DNA of 64,000 nt. Origin: Arcuatula senhousia. Lineage: Eukaryota > Mollusca > Bivalvia > Mytilida > Mytilidae. Position numbers and translations under genes: made by a program. Below, in pieces: positions 1 to 12,400 of the stretch. Every line of letters begins with the position of its first letter. Position 1 is the first letter of the stretch. Location: NCBI GenBank assembly GCA_963971305.1, contig OZ020309.1:1047001-1111000 (forward strand), given 5' to 3'. The notes beneath the pieces are model-generated. The model did no database searches. It was not told the DNA's origin and saw only the letters and a program-made list of their open reading frames with translations.

Positions 1-142
1 TCAGCTCTCTCACATGCCTGTCTCCGTGTGCTGGTAATAATACCTCGCTATTGATCTTTAGTCAATCACCACCTCAAGTTGTTGAATCGACTCTGGGTTT
101 TTGATTTACAAAAATTTGATTTTGCCACCTATATGTAATTAG

Positions 143-273
143 GTTTGTCAGTTACCTGCTTCAGGTTGGTGGTTTCCTCTGGGTACTCTGGTTCCCTTCT
201 TCATTAAAACTGACCGCCCTATATGGCCCAGGTGCGAGAAAAAGGGCGTTAAACACCAGCACACATACACAGC
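143..273 (+). repeat. SINE-like copy upstream of exon 1
   Basis: Same landmarks as 27712-27850: GTTACCTGCTTCAGGTTGG, GGTTTCCTCTGGGTACTC, GACCGCCC, GGGCGTTAAACACC and ACACATACACAG. No clear target duplication. Bases 1-142 show nothing recognisable. Confidence 0.65.
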
Positions 274-340
274 TGTCTTCTCTGAACAAAAACCTGTCAT
301 TTTTGTCTTTGCCCCATTTTTTCCTTGTAATATTTTGCAG

Positions 341-480
341 TCAGGAGATGACTATGATTTAAAGCATTTATCTCAGAGAAAGGGACTATCAGAAGTTATG
401 GACCTTGAAAACATTCAGGAGAAAAGGAGGAAAGAACTTGTGCATACAGGATGGATGCCACCGGCTAATGTTTACACTAA
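341..480 (+). CDS. ECT2L: exon 1 (first visible) of the ECT2L-like gene
   Basis: The acceptor is TATTTTGCAG at 331-340 and the donor is AA|GTATGT at 481. The frame starts at 341 and leaves two bases (phase 2), which exon 2 completes. It encodes SGDDYDLKHLSQRKGLS... ending ELVHTGWMPPANVYT. The charged stretch (ENIQEKRRKE) is probably helical. An in-frame upstream exon is expected, so this is not the first exon of the gene. Confidence 0.85.
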
Positions 481-3400
481 GTATGTTATTAAAGACTGTG
501 GTAATATTTGTCTGAAATGCAAAATGACTAATTGAAAGTTTTTTTTAGTTGTTTTCTAAATATTTTTTTATTTTTTATGCCAAATCTACAAATGTAAGGG
601 GGCATATTGTGATCGGGTCTGTTCTTTGGTCCAATACCGTCCATTCATCCATCCGTCCCAAATTGCCATATGTGGCCCTATGTCTTTTAGACATATTCTT
701 GTTTAACAACAACTCCTTTTTTGACTTTCTGGAGTGCTAGATAGAAGGTTCAACAAATAAAAGTTCTTAATAGGTCATTACATTTAGGGCTATGACTTTT
801 GTAAATAAAATGTTTAAAGGTCCAGAATAAAAAATAGAAGGTCCTGGATCAATTCTAATTTAAACCACTGTTTCTAAGCCTTATTTACAGACAAAATTGA
901 ACCATCAACGTGATGAATGCTTTGACCTTTGCTATGACTTTTACTGTGACCTTTGCTTTGACCTTTACTATGACCTATGATTTCTTTTTACTGACAATAA
1001 TGAAGAGGATGGTAACATCAACACGGTGAATATTATGACCTTTACTATGGCAATTGCTGTGACCTACGCTTTGACCTTTACTATGACCTTTGCTATGACT
1101 TCTGCTTCATATTTACAGACAGGACAGAACAGGAAGTACAATCAACATGATGAACCTTGTGACTTTTGCTTTGACCTTAAGTATGACCTTTGCTTCCTTT
1201 TTACAGACAGGAGACAACAGGAGGTACCATTAACACAATGAGTGCTATGACCTTTACCATCTTTACTATGAACTTTGCTTTGACCTTTAGTATGACCTTT
1301 GCTTCCTTTTTACAGACAGGAGAGAACAGGAGGTACCATCAACACCATGAATGTTGTGACCTTTACTTTGACCTTCAGTATAACCTTTGCTTCCATTTTA
1401 CAGACAGGAGAGAACAGGCGGTACCATCAACACCATGAATGTTGTGACCTTTACTTTGACCTTAAGTATGACCTTTGCTTCCTTTTTACAGACAGGAGAC
1501 AACAGGAGGTACCATTAACACAATGAGTGCTATGACCTTTACCATCTTAACCATGAACTTTGCTTTGACCTTTAGTATGACCTTTGCTTCCTTTTTACAG
1601 ACAGGAGAGAACAGGAGGTACCATCAACACCATGAATGTTGTGACCTTTACTTTGACCTTCAGTATAACCTTTGCTTCCATTTTACAGACAGGAGAGAAC
1701 AGGCGGTACCATCAACACGATGAATGTTGTGACCTTTACTTTGACCTTTAGTATGACCTTTGCCTCCTTTTTACAGGAGGTACCATCAACACCAAGAATG
1801 TTGTGACCTTTACTTTGACCTTCAGAATAACCTTTGCTTCCATTTTACAGACAGGAGAGAACAGGAGGTACCATCAACACCATGAATGTTGTGACCTTTA
1901 CTTTGACCTTTAGTATGACCTTTGCCTCCTTTTTACAGGAGGTACCATCAACACCATGAATGTTATGACCTTTACTTTGACCTTCAGTATAACCTTTGCT
2001 TCCTTTTTACAGACAAGATAGAACAGGAGGTACCATCAACACAATGAATGTTATGACCTTTACTTTGACCTTCAGTATAACCTTTGCTTCCTTTTTACAG
2101 ACAAGATAGAACAGGAGGTACCATCAACACAATGAATGTTATGACCTTTACTTTGACCTTCAGTATAACCTTTGCTTCCTTTTTACAGACAAGATAGAAC
2201 AGGAGGTACCATCAACACAATGAATGTTATGACCTTTACTTTGACCTTCAGTATAACCTTTGCTTCCTTTTTACAGACAAGATAGAACAGGCGGTACCAT
2301 CAACACAATGAATGTTATGACCTTTACTTTGACCTTCAGTATAACCTTTGCTTCCTTTTTACAGACAAGATAGAACAGGCGGTACCATCAACACAATGAA
2401 TGTTATGACCTTTACTTTGACCTTCAGTATAACCTTTGCTTCCTTTTTACAGACAAGATAGAACAGGAGGTACCATCAACACAATGAATGTTATGACCTT
2501 TGCTTTGACCTTTAGTATAACCTTTGCTTCCTTTTTACAGACAGGAGAGAACAGGAGGTACCATTAACACAATGAATGCTATGACGTTATACAAAGGTCT
2601 GATGGTTACACAACATACGATGGGCGTGGCAGGAGATATGGCCGTCACAGACTCACCAAGGGTGGTGTTCATTTCATCCCGTGTACCAGCAGCTGATGTA
2701 TATATAGTTAAATTGTTAATAGTTGGTGTTTCTGAAAAAAAAATGTGTTTCTGTTATAATAGATAAAAAAATGACAGTAGAATAGTTTACAGCTGTTGTA
2801 AATTATTATGGCCTGCCCTTTCATGAAGTTCATGGTGAAGGTCACTGGCTACCATCTAGTTTGGGGTCAATAATATTTCAAGTACTGGCTCTAGTGAGTC
2901 CATGAAGTTGCTGACAAAATTGTTTTACAGTAAACAAGTAAAAAGGAGTATTTCATGTAATAATATAAATCCATTTTAAAAAAAAAAAATTCAAGAAAAA
3001 CGCCAAAAAAATTTATCCTTTAAAAATATTTGAATCCTGGGACTGAATCATTTTCTTCCATTTGTAGTTAGTTGTTGATGCTGTTTTGTTTGGTGTGATC
3101 CCGATCGTTTATGAGTATGAAGGAACCACTGCACAAACGCTGATGTACAAGCTTCAAAAAGAACTAGATGGCAGAAGAGCTAAGTATGTGTTTTTTGCTA
3201 ACCTGATCTGAGGATCATGTGAGCTATTGCCATTAGCTGTTGCCATTACCAAGTGATTAGCTGAAAATTTTTCTTATCTTCAACTATTGAACGGATTGCC
3301 ATGAATCTTTGCACACTAGCTATAGCATGTTCTGGATGAAGATGATACAAACAATATGTCCCCCTGAGTGATATGACAGAATTAGGATTGTAGGATTACT

Positions 3401-6400
3401 TAAAGACACTGATTTCTTCGTGACCGACTTTTGGAGCAGGGCTATAAGAAAATACGTCTCCTACGATCCCTAAAAAAATTCTTTCTTCGTTATCAGCCAC
3501 TAGTAGAAAAGTTCAAAATTGGGTTAAAAGATATTGTGGTTAATTGTTTAAATTAGTGTTTGACTGGTTTGCTGTACTGAGATGATCACCTCAATATCCC
3601 TATTGTGTCTCACAACTATGTTGTGTTCTATGGTCATTACCGGATCCTAAGATTGCAATAAAAGAGGGAGGTTTGGCGCCTTAAAACCTGGTTTAACCCA
3701 CCATTTCATTTGAAATGCCTGTACCAAGTCAGAACCATTGCGATCCACCAATTCTCCGGTATGACTGATTCGTTTTTGTCATTTTCTCTGGACTATGAGA
3801 TTGATCATTCAAGTTCGGTATTTTGTTATTACCTTTATTTTTGTCTTGATGGTGAAATATGTCATTAAACTAAGAGCTATAACCTCACATTAACGTAAAA
3901 ATTTTGAGAAAGAAAATTATAGAATGATAATACATTCTAGGGGACAGATTTTTATGCCCCACTATGATATGTGCATTAAGTTTTATTAGTGTGCGTCTGA
4001 CCCCAACCCCTTACCTATTCATTTATGGAATTATAGTAAAATCATTTTTATTACTGTTTATTACATGAATGCATATGAAAAACCCATTTTTCCCAGTGAA
4101 GAAAATCTGGTAAATTCACATTTTGAAATAATCAAAATATTTTCACTCTTGTGTTGTTTCCCGCCAAACTCAATTATGATGTCATGAATTGTATTGCATT
4201 GTCTGCATGACTGCTGCTGTCTAAATTCATACGCCATTATAACTAATTTGTTGAAAAGCAATCAAATATCAACATTTTATCTATGTAATAATTATGATAA
4301 TCAATTTGGTCTCATTAATAACCAAAATATGATCACTCGTTTGCAGGGTTGCCACGCACCCGGGAAAACGGGAAAAGTCCTTGAATTTCGAAATTGTCGT
4401 TCCTGGTCGGGAAATGTCCGTGAAAACGCGATTAAGCGAAAAAATCCGGGAAAAATCCTTGATTTTGATCAGTTTTGTCGCGATTAGTCAGTTCGCCACG
4501 AATTGTATTCCCTTTGCTTAAAATAGAAATGTTCGTCCCATACGGAACGTCGTCCTTCGCGTTTAAAGTAACAGTATTATTGGGGCGAAAGAGAAGGGTC
4601 GAGTTTGACCAGAATCTAAATCTTTTCGGCGTTTGTTTCTAACGAATTTGTTGAGCATGATGCAGCCGGCAATTTGACCTAGATAAAAATAAAAATTATG
4701 GCGGTTTTCATGAATGCTTTTTTCAATTTCCAGCTAAAAGGAACGAATTCATTCCCCCCATAACTCACTGTGAACATCTTATGTAGAACTTTATGAGTGC
4801 TAAATACATTGAAAAACAAATATTTGGCCTTGAATTGCAATCAACAAACGCTACAGTGTGACACAGTTCTCACTTGTTTTCACAGAAAGTAAATGGATAT
4901 GGGGAAAATGTTAACTAGAAAACAACACATTAATGAAAAATAAACAACTGAAGGCTATCTGGGGCCCGGGTATCTGGGGGTCTTCAATGAATGGTCAGAT
5001 AAACCAACGCTAGAGAATCTTCTACAATTGTTTACATGTAAGTTTTAACAGTTATATCTATACAGAATAAAAATACAAATGTAACCAAGATTAAAAAATA
5101 AAGATATAGTTCATGTAGTTTGAGGAGTTACCTAATAAAAAACAATACATATGAAGCATTAACTTAATGTGGAAAATCCGTAGCAAGATCACTGAGAATT
5201 GAGGGATTTGTTAATAAAATACATGTATGCGATTTCTCTTTCATGTCACTTGTATTACAAGTACATGAATTTATCATTGCTCGAACACGTTGACAGTAAA
5301 TGGTTATGGCATGAAATTTTTTTTATAAGATAATACAATACTGTCAAATACAAATACATATGAAACTGTAAACTGGAACTTTCTTTTATGAATTTAACAC
5401 AGGCTTTAGTACAGACTAAGTCACTATGATGAAATAATGCATTTATAGAACAAAAAAGAATGGTGTATGTCTCAGCTTTACAACTGCGATATATCCTTGA
5501 AAACGGTTGAAAATCCTTGAAAAACCCTGGAAATATCCTTGAATTTGATGGTCAAAAAAGAGTGGCAACCCTGCGTTTGGGAACACACTCAGATTTAACT
5601 TGTGCCCAGAACAAGTTCTGCGCACTCATTAAATCAGATGCATTCACCGGCTCGTAATCATATTTTGATAATTCACTCGACCCAATTGATTATCCTATAA
5701 TGAAACTGATATTTCTGCTCGGTTTCAACCTTTATACTAAATCTGTACCTCCTATCTCAACATTTTAGGAGTATTGGTATCTTCACTCACTATGAACAGC
5801 CTGGAGACATTCGATTGGTCGAGAACTGTACCGTGAGTGCCGAGACCTTTGACCTTGCCATTGTACGTGAATTTTTTGAGGATATTGCCAGTCACCTGAC
5901 CCCTGAAGAGGATGGTCAGATTCATGTGTTTAGTCCAATGGCTGCCTCAGGTTAGTGACCTCTGACCCCTGACCTTTGAACTTGAATATTTTATCTCATG
6001 GTTGTTTAAGAAGCAAAAAAACAAAACAATGGCACATTTAATTGTCGGCAGTCCTAACTGACAAAACCTGTTGACACATATGTCAACAACACGAAGAAAC
6101 AAACAACAACAAAAACATGTTTCAACTAGATAAAAGTTGCTAATAGTGTTAATTTAGTTCAGGAATAACCAAACATGTGATTCTCCCGTCAGGAGACAAA
6201 ATCTCCTGACTTTTTAACCAATCTCCTGTTCTTCTGACTTTTTGTGAAATCTCCTGCATTTTTTAAGACTTAAAAAAAAAAATCATTTACAGTGTATAAA
6301 CATTTTAATTGTTCAGTCATAAAACATTTCCGGTGTTTTAGGGGTTTGTCAATTAGTCAGATGTAAATTTCACAGGTAAAGGTCTCAGTTTAAGGTTAAT

Positions 6401-9400
6401 TGTCATGATGACCTGATGATTGTATAAACAGTAGGAGATTAATCAGGGAAACCAGGTATATTAGGCACATGACAATGTCTTGAATTAACATTAAAATGCA
6501 GTTTTAAAGAGCATTGGAAATCCCCAGCTAAAAACATCAAAATCTTCAGCTTTGTTATGGCAAATCCATCACATGCATGACTAACTATGATTTTTCAGTC
6601 TATGAAGAAACAACCCTAATCACTTCACAGCTTATTGAGTGTAAACCACAAACATTTCCAATAGTCAAAAAACAATTTTTAATTAAAATTTATTGAATTA
6701 TGTTAATTTAAGTAAGAAAATTAAAAGGAAATGATGATGCTGTCAAAGTCACATGGCAAAAGTTTTTCTATTGGCTCATAGACAAAAATGTTTCAGCCAA
6801 TGACAAAGTTTGTTACATATATATTTTGGTCTGTCTTTCAGAGCCAGGATTAGATCTGTTAATCCAGCTGACCAAACTAACTGGTGTGATGTTCTCTAGT
6901 CCTACTGGTATTATTGGACAATATAACCATAGTAAGTATCTGGCCAGCTGCTTGCTGATGCAACCCACTAATAAAATGTGGCCACTTTCTTACCTCTAAA
7001 TCTGGCCACTTCCTTGCTGATGCCACCCACTAATATAGTGTGGCAACCTCCTTGTTGCCGCCACCCAGTAATCTAAATCTAGCCACTTCCTTGCTGATGC
7101 CACCCACTAATAAAATGTGGCCACTTTCTTACCTCTAAATCTGGCCACTTCCTTGCTGATGCCACCCACTAATAAAGTGTGGCAACCTCGTTGCCGCCAC
7201 GCAGTAATCTAAATCTAGCCACTTCCTTCCTGATGCCACCCACTAATAAAATGTGGCCACTTTCTAACCTCTAAATCTGGCCACTTCCTTGCTGATGCCA
7301 CCCACTAATAAAGTATGGCAACCTCCTTGATGCTGCCACCCAGTAATCTAAATCTAGCCACTTCCTTGCTGATGCAACCCACTAATAAAATGTGGCCACT
7401 TTCTTACCTCTAAATCTGGCCACTTCCTTGTTGATGCCACCCACTAATAAAATGTGGTTACTTTCTTACCTCTCAATCTGGCCACTTCCTTGCTGATGCC
7501 ACCCACTAATAAAGTGTGGCAACCTCCTTGTTGCTGCCACCCAGTAATCTAAATCTAGCCACTTCCTTGCTGATGCCACCCACTAATAAAATGTGGTCTC
7601 TTTCTTACCTCTAAATATGGCCACTTCCTTGCTAATGCCACCCACTCATAAAGTGTGGCAACCTCCTTGGTGTGGCCACCCAGTAATCTAAATCTAGCCA
7701 CTTCCTTGCTGATGCCACCCACTAATAAAATGTGGCCACTTTCTTACCTCTAAATCTGGTCAACTGATTACTGATGCCACCCACTAATAAAATGTGGCCA
7801 CTTTCTTTCTGAATCCACCCACCTCTTAATCTTGCCAACTCCTTGCTGTTGTGGCAACTTACTAATAAAGTGTGGCCACCCTGTACATAAATCTGGCCAC
7901 TTTCTAGTTGTGGCCATCTTGTTACTATATCTGGCCACCATGTTTTCTAAATATTGCAGGGTATAATCTGTCTGTATAAAACAATCAATCAATCAAATAA
8001 TATTTTTCAGTTAGGGCTGTTACAGAATTAAACGTGTGGGGGTAGGGAGGAACTTTTTTTTACATATATGGTGTATGGTGGGTGTTTTAGTAATATTTTC
8101 TGAAGAAACAATTATAAAAAATAATTATTTTTTGATGGGTGGTTGGGTTAAAAAAGGTGCCTCCTGCCACCCCCCCCCCACACACACTTAATTCTGGAAC
8201 AGCCCTTAATACTTAAATGTTACTGCAAAGATAGTTTACTAATTTCTGGATAAATGAAAATCACCTAAAAATAGTACATGTAAAATATACAATTATTTTA
8301 TTTGAACCAAAGTATAATTGAAAACTGTGAAAATTTATATCAGCAGTAAAGACATTTGGTTGGAATGCACATAAAATAGCAACCAGGAAAAATGAATATA
8401 TTTACAGTATTACCATACAATAAAGGATGTTCAATATGTCTGTATCAAACAATCAATAAATTGATATTTTCCAGTAAATACCGAGTGGTTACTGCCTTAC
8501 AATGAAGGATCCCCTACCTCGGTATATTTTTGTCAGAGTAAACTTGACGTTTGGGCCAACACTGCCGACCAAGCCAAAGAAGCCCTGAGAACGTGTAAAG
8601 ATCATCTGACTCCATTCTTTCAGAAGACACACAGGGATATTGTATCGCAACTTACAGGTAAAACAATTACTAGGTATGTTTGGATGCCGACACACAAGTT
8701 GCCACTAATGGCCTAAGATAGTTTTAAATTCAAATCTGTACATTAGAATATGTATAGATATCAAATTTCATTGAAATAGAGGGTAGTACAAAATGTAGGC
8801 CATTTTGAAAATTTTCAAAGTGTAAATAGAAATCACCCTTTCTCTCTGTGTCTGTCCACATTACCCTGTAAGGGCATTTCACATTAAGTAAAAACATTAA
8901 ATGGAGATGTATATTAAAATGCTTTTTAATTTTAACTGATTTATAAGGGCCCCACATCGAAGATGCAGACACCCTATAGTTTTCACTTTGTTTGTCTATT
9001 AAAATGCTTTTTAATTTTAACTGATTTATAAGGGCCCCACATTAGAGATGCAGACACCCTATAGTTTTCACTTTGTCTATTAAAATGCTTTTTAATTTTA
9101 ACTGATTTATAAGGGCCCCACATCGAAGATGCAGACACCCTATAGTTTTCACTTTGTTTGTCTGTCTGTCTGTCCGTCAAAAATTCTTGTTAACACTTAA
9201 ACTCAAAAACTATTAACAATACAGTTCTGAAATTTTGTACAGCTACTTAGTAGCATGTCAGAATTTGCATTTTAAAATTTCATGCAAAAATGTAAAATAT
9301 ATTTGGAAAAAAAACTTCATTTTTTATCGAAAATCAGATTTTGAGAATCGGACTTTGTGAACACTAAAACTCAAAAACTAATAACAAGCTAAGACAGTTC

Positions 9401-12400
9401 TGAAAATTAGTACAGCTGCTAGCATGTCGTGTTGCATATTAAAATTTCGTGCAAATCTGTTTAATATTTTTGGAAAAAAAAACATTTTTGATGGAAAATC
9501 ACAGTTTTTGAGAATTTGAATTTTTTAACAATAAAACTCAAATGCTATTAACAATACAGCTCTGAAGTTTCATACACATTCCATGGAACATGCCTTAGTG
9601 GTTATAATCAAAGTTTGTACAATTTTAAAAACACTTTGATTTTTTGTCGCGGGGCCCTTTCTGACTTCAGTATTCTAGTTTTTTGGTCCCTTCCAAAGGA
9701 CATGCATTGTTGCTTGAAACCATTCTTGCAAATGGTGTAAAGAGAGAGTCGGAAATTTGGTTCATGAAACCCCTGATGAAAATCGAACCATAAACCTTGG
9801 TGTTGGTAGCCTGAGACTTTAACCATTAAAACTTTTTGTTTGTTTCAGGTCAGATTATATTTGATGTTATTGGACAGACAAGAATTCATAGCACTAGATC
9901 ACTAACTCAGACATTATCTGTGGGTTTTATAGAGAATTTTGTTTTTTTTAGGTCAGATTATATTTGATGTTATTGGACAGACAAGAATTCATGGCACTAG
10001 ATCTCTGACTCAGACATTATCTGAGGGTCTACTCGAGCTCGGAGAACATGATTCGGTAAGAAAACACAGTACTTATTTTAACCTTGGGACAATTGCAAAA
10101 TGGCGAGCAGGGCCTATAGGCTGTGTTGAAGGCTGCTGGATGTTTTTCATTGTGGTTTTCAAATTTCTGTTTGTTTACATGGGCTGTGTCGGGTACACCA
10201 ATATCACATCACATTATTTTCTATTGTACATAGAAAGTTTAATTGAAGTTTTTTGCACATGTGTAAGATGTTTTACAATTTATTTTGAAAACATGAAAAG
10301 TTTACAAACTTTGTAAATCAGTAAACCCTTTAAAAAAAGAAAATAGGATGTTAAAGAATAAATAAATGTTAAAATCCTGAAAAATCAGACAAATGTTTTG
10401 ATACAATGACAAGCAAACATCCTTAGTTGCTTTTGGTGACTACAATACAATTATACATTTATACAAAGGTAATTTTTAGCTCACCTCACAGCATTGATGT
10501 CTGAATCCACTTACAGAAGAATATTTAAAGGTCCATTCCTGCTTACTGGCAATTTCCACTTCAACTATATTAGAATGGTAGATGCACCTAGTGATGCTAT
10601 TTTAAAGCACAGTACATGCTTCTGATGTTGGCTGTGACTTCTTTTCTGCAAGTCATTGGATAAGCACTTAAAATTTTTAAAAGTTAAAGTCAATTCCCGC
10701 TTGATAACAAAATATTGTGTAACAAGTTGAGCTTCATAATCTTTTAATAGTTAAAAACCTATGTTTTGTAATGTTTGCACCATTGCTTGCCGATTTGTTT
10801 CTTCATTCATATGAAGCAGACTTCTTACAATCACTTCCAGACAAAAAGGACCGCAAACTTGCTTTATCCTTCAATCTCACATTTCGTTATATTGATGATG
10901 TCCTTTCACTAAACAATCCTCGATTTGGTGACTATTTACATCTCATATATTCGAAGGAACTTGAGGTAAAGGACACTACAGATTCTAGGAGGTCTGCTTC
11001 ATATTTGAATCTATTTCTCGAAATTGACACACAAGTAAGGCTTTGTACAAAGCTCTATGACAAATGTGATGACTTCAACTTTCCAATAGTTAACTTTCCC
11101 TTTCTGTGTAGCAACATTCCGTCCGCTCCAGCATATGGAGTTTACGTATCACAATTGATTCGTTATTCCAGAGCATGTGGGGAGTACAACGACTTCCTTG
11201 ATAGAGCTACACGGCTGACAAGCAAATTGTTAACACAGGGGTACGTTGCTCCCAGGTTGTTGTCATCACTCAAGAAATTTTACGGACGACATCATGTGCT
11301 TGTATGCAAATACGGGATTTCTATCTCTCAGATGAGCACAGATGTTGGTTTGACATAGAGTTTTGTAATGTCATCCTTTCCCGATTTGACCAACACTTAA
11401 TCGATCTTTGGCAACATGACGGGTGTGCTATAGCAAGCGGGAACTGCTTACTCTTCCGGAGCACCTGAGTTCACTCTCGTTTCGACTTGAGTTCGCGTTG
11501 CTGAATGCGGTTTTGTTGTTATGTGTGTGTGTTTTATGTTGTTATGTGGTTTGTTTTGTTGTGATGATTTTTTGTCGCTGGTTTTGTCTTTGTCTTCAAG
11601 GTTTTATGATACTGATTACCCCTTTGGTACACCTTTGCTTCTTACATGTAAACAACATAAAAAGTTAATGTTAACTTAGTGTAATCAAACTTCATATGTT
11701 AATAAGAGGTTTAACTTGGGAATCTTGTTTACATTTTAGGTAAATCCACTTGAGTTTCTAGGAAAGTTTCTGCTAGGCAAGGCCGGTGTAGAAGATTTGA
11801 CCTTTACGTCCACACAAGCAAGGGTTTGTTAGATTTTATAAATTAATAATGATATTTGTTTAGCTGTTACAAATTTGTATAGAATGTTGCACAGCTTTTA
11901 ATTAACGGTACACTAAAAAATACTGTGGTTTTATTTATTTTCGTGAGTACCAATTTTTGATGAATATTGATATGTTTGTGAATTCTTAAATTTGTAGTTC
12001 TGAAGTCTGCAGCCTACAGATCATTGTAAGGTTTCCTTTCGTCGGGTATCAAATTTCACATTTCAAGGCCATGGATCAAGAATAATAATGAAACCTCAGT
12101 AGGTCAATTTTAATATTGATCAAAATCTGGGAATTTTACATGTTTGAGGCTGCCAACATAAGCTTGTGTTCTGAATAAAACCCATGCATAAACCAGGCAT
12201 GAAGAGAGTTGTACATTTGGGACAGAACAAGGCTGGAAAAATGTAACAATAAACACCCAGTTTCTGTTTAATTTTTAAACACAGGAAAAATAATCTACCC
12301 AGGATCATAGACCTGTATATTAGAATGTATTTGCAAAATTGGTGAAATCTCACAATACCTCATGCAAAAAACAAGACTTCGTAAAAAAATAAACAATTTC

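Noticed and set aside
1026..1723. Overlapping plus-strand frames in the 88-bp array
   Set aside because: Translations of the acceptor satellite; the 88-bp unit changes frame in every copy.
9939..10316. 125-codon open frame
   Set aside because: Only its first third is exon 7; the rest is read-through past the GTAAGA donor.
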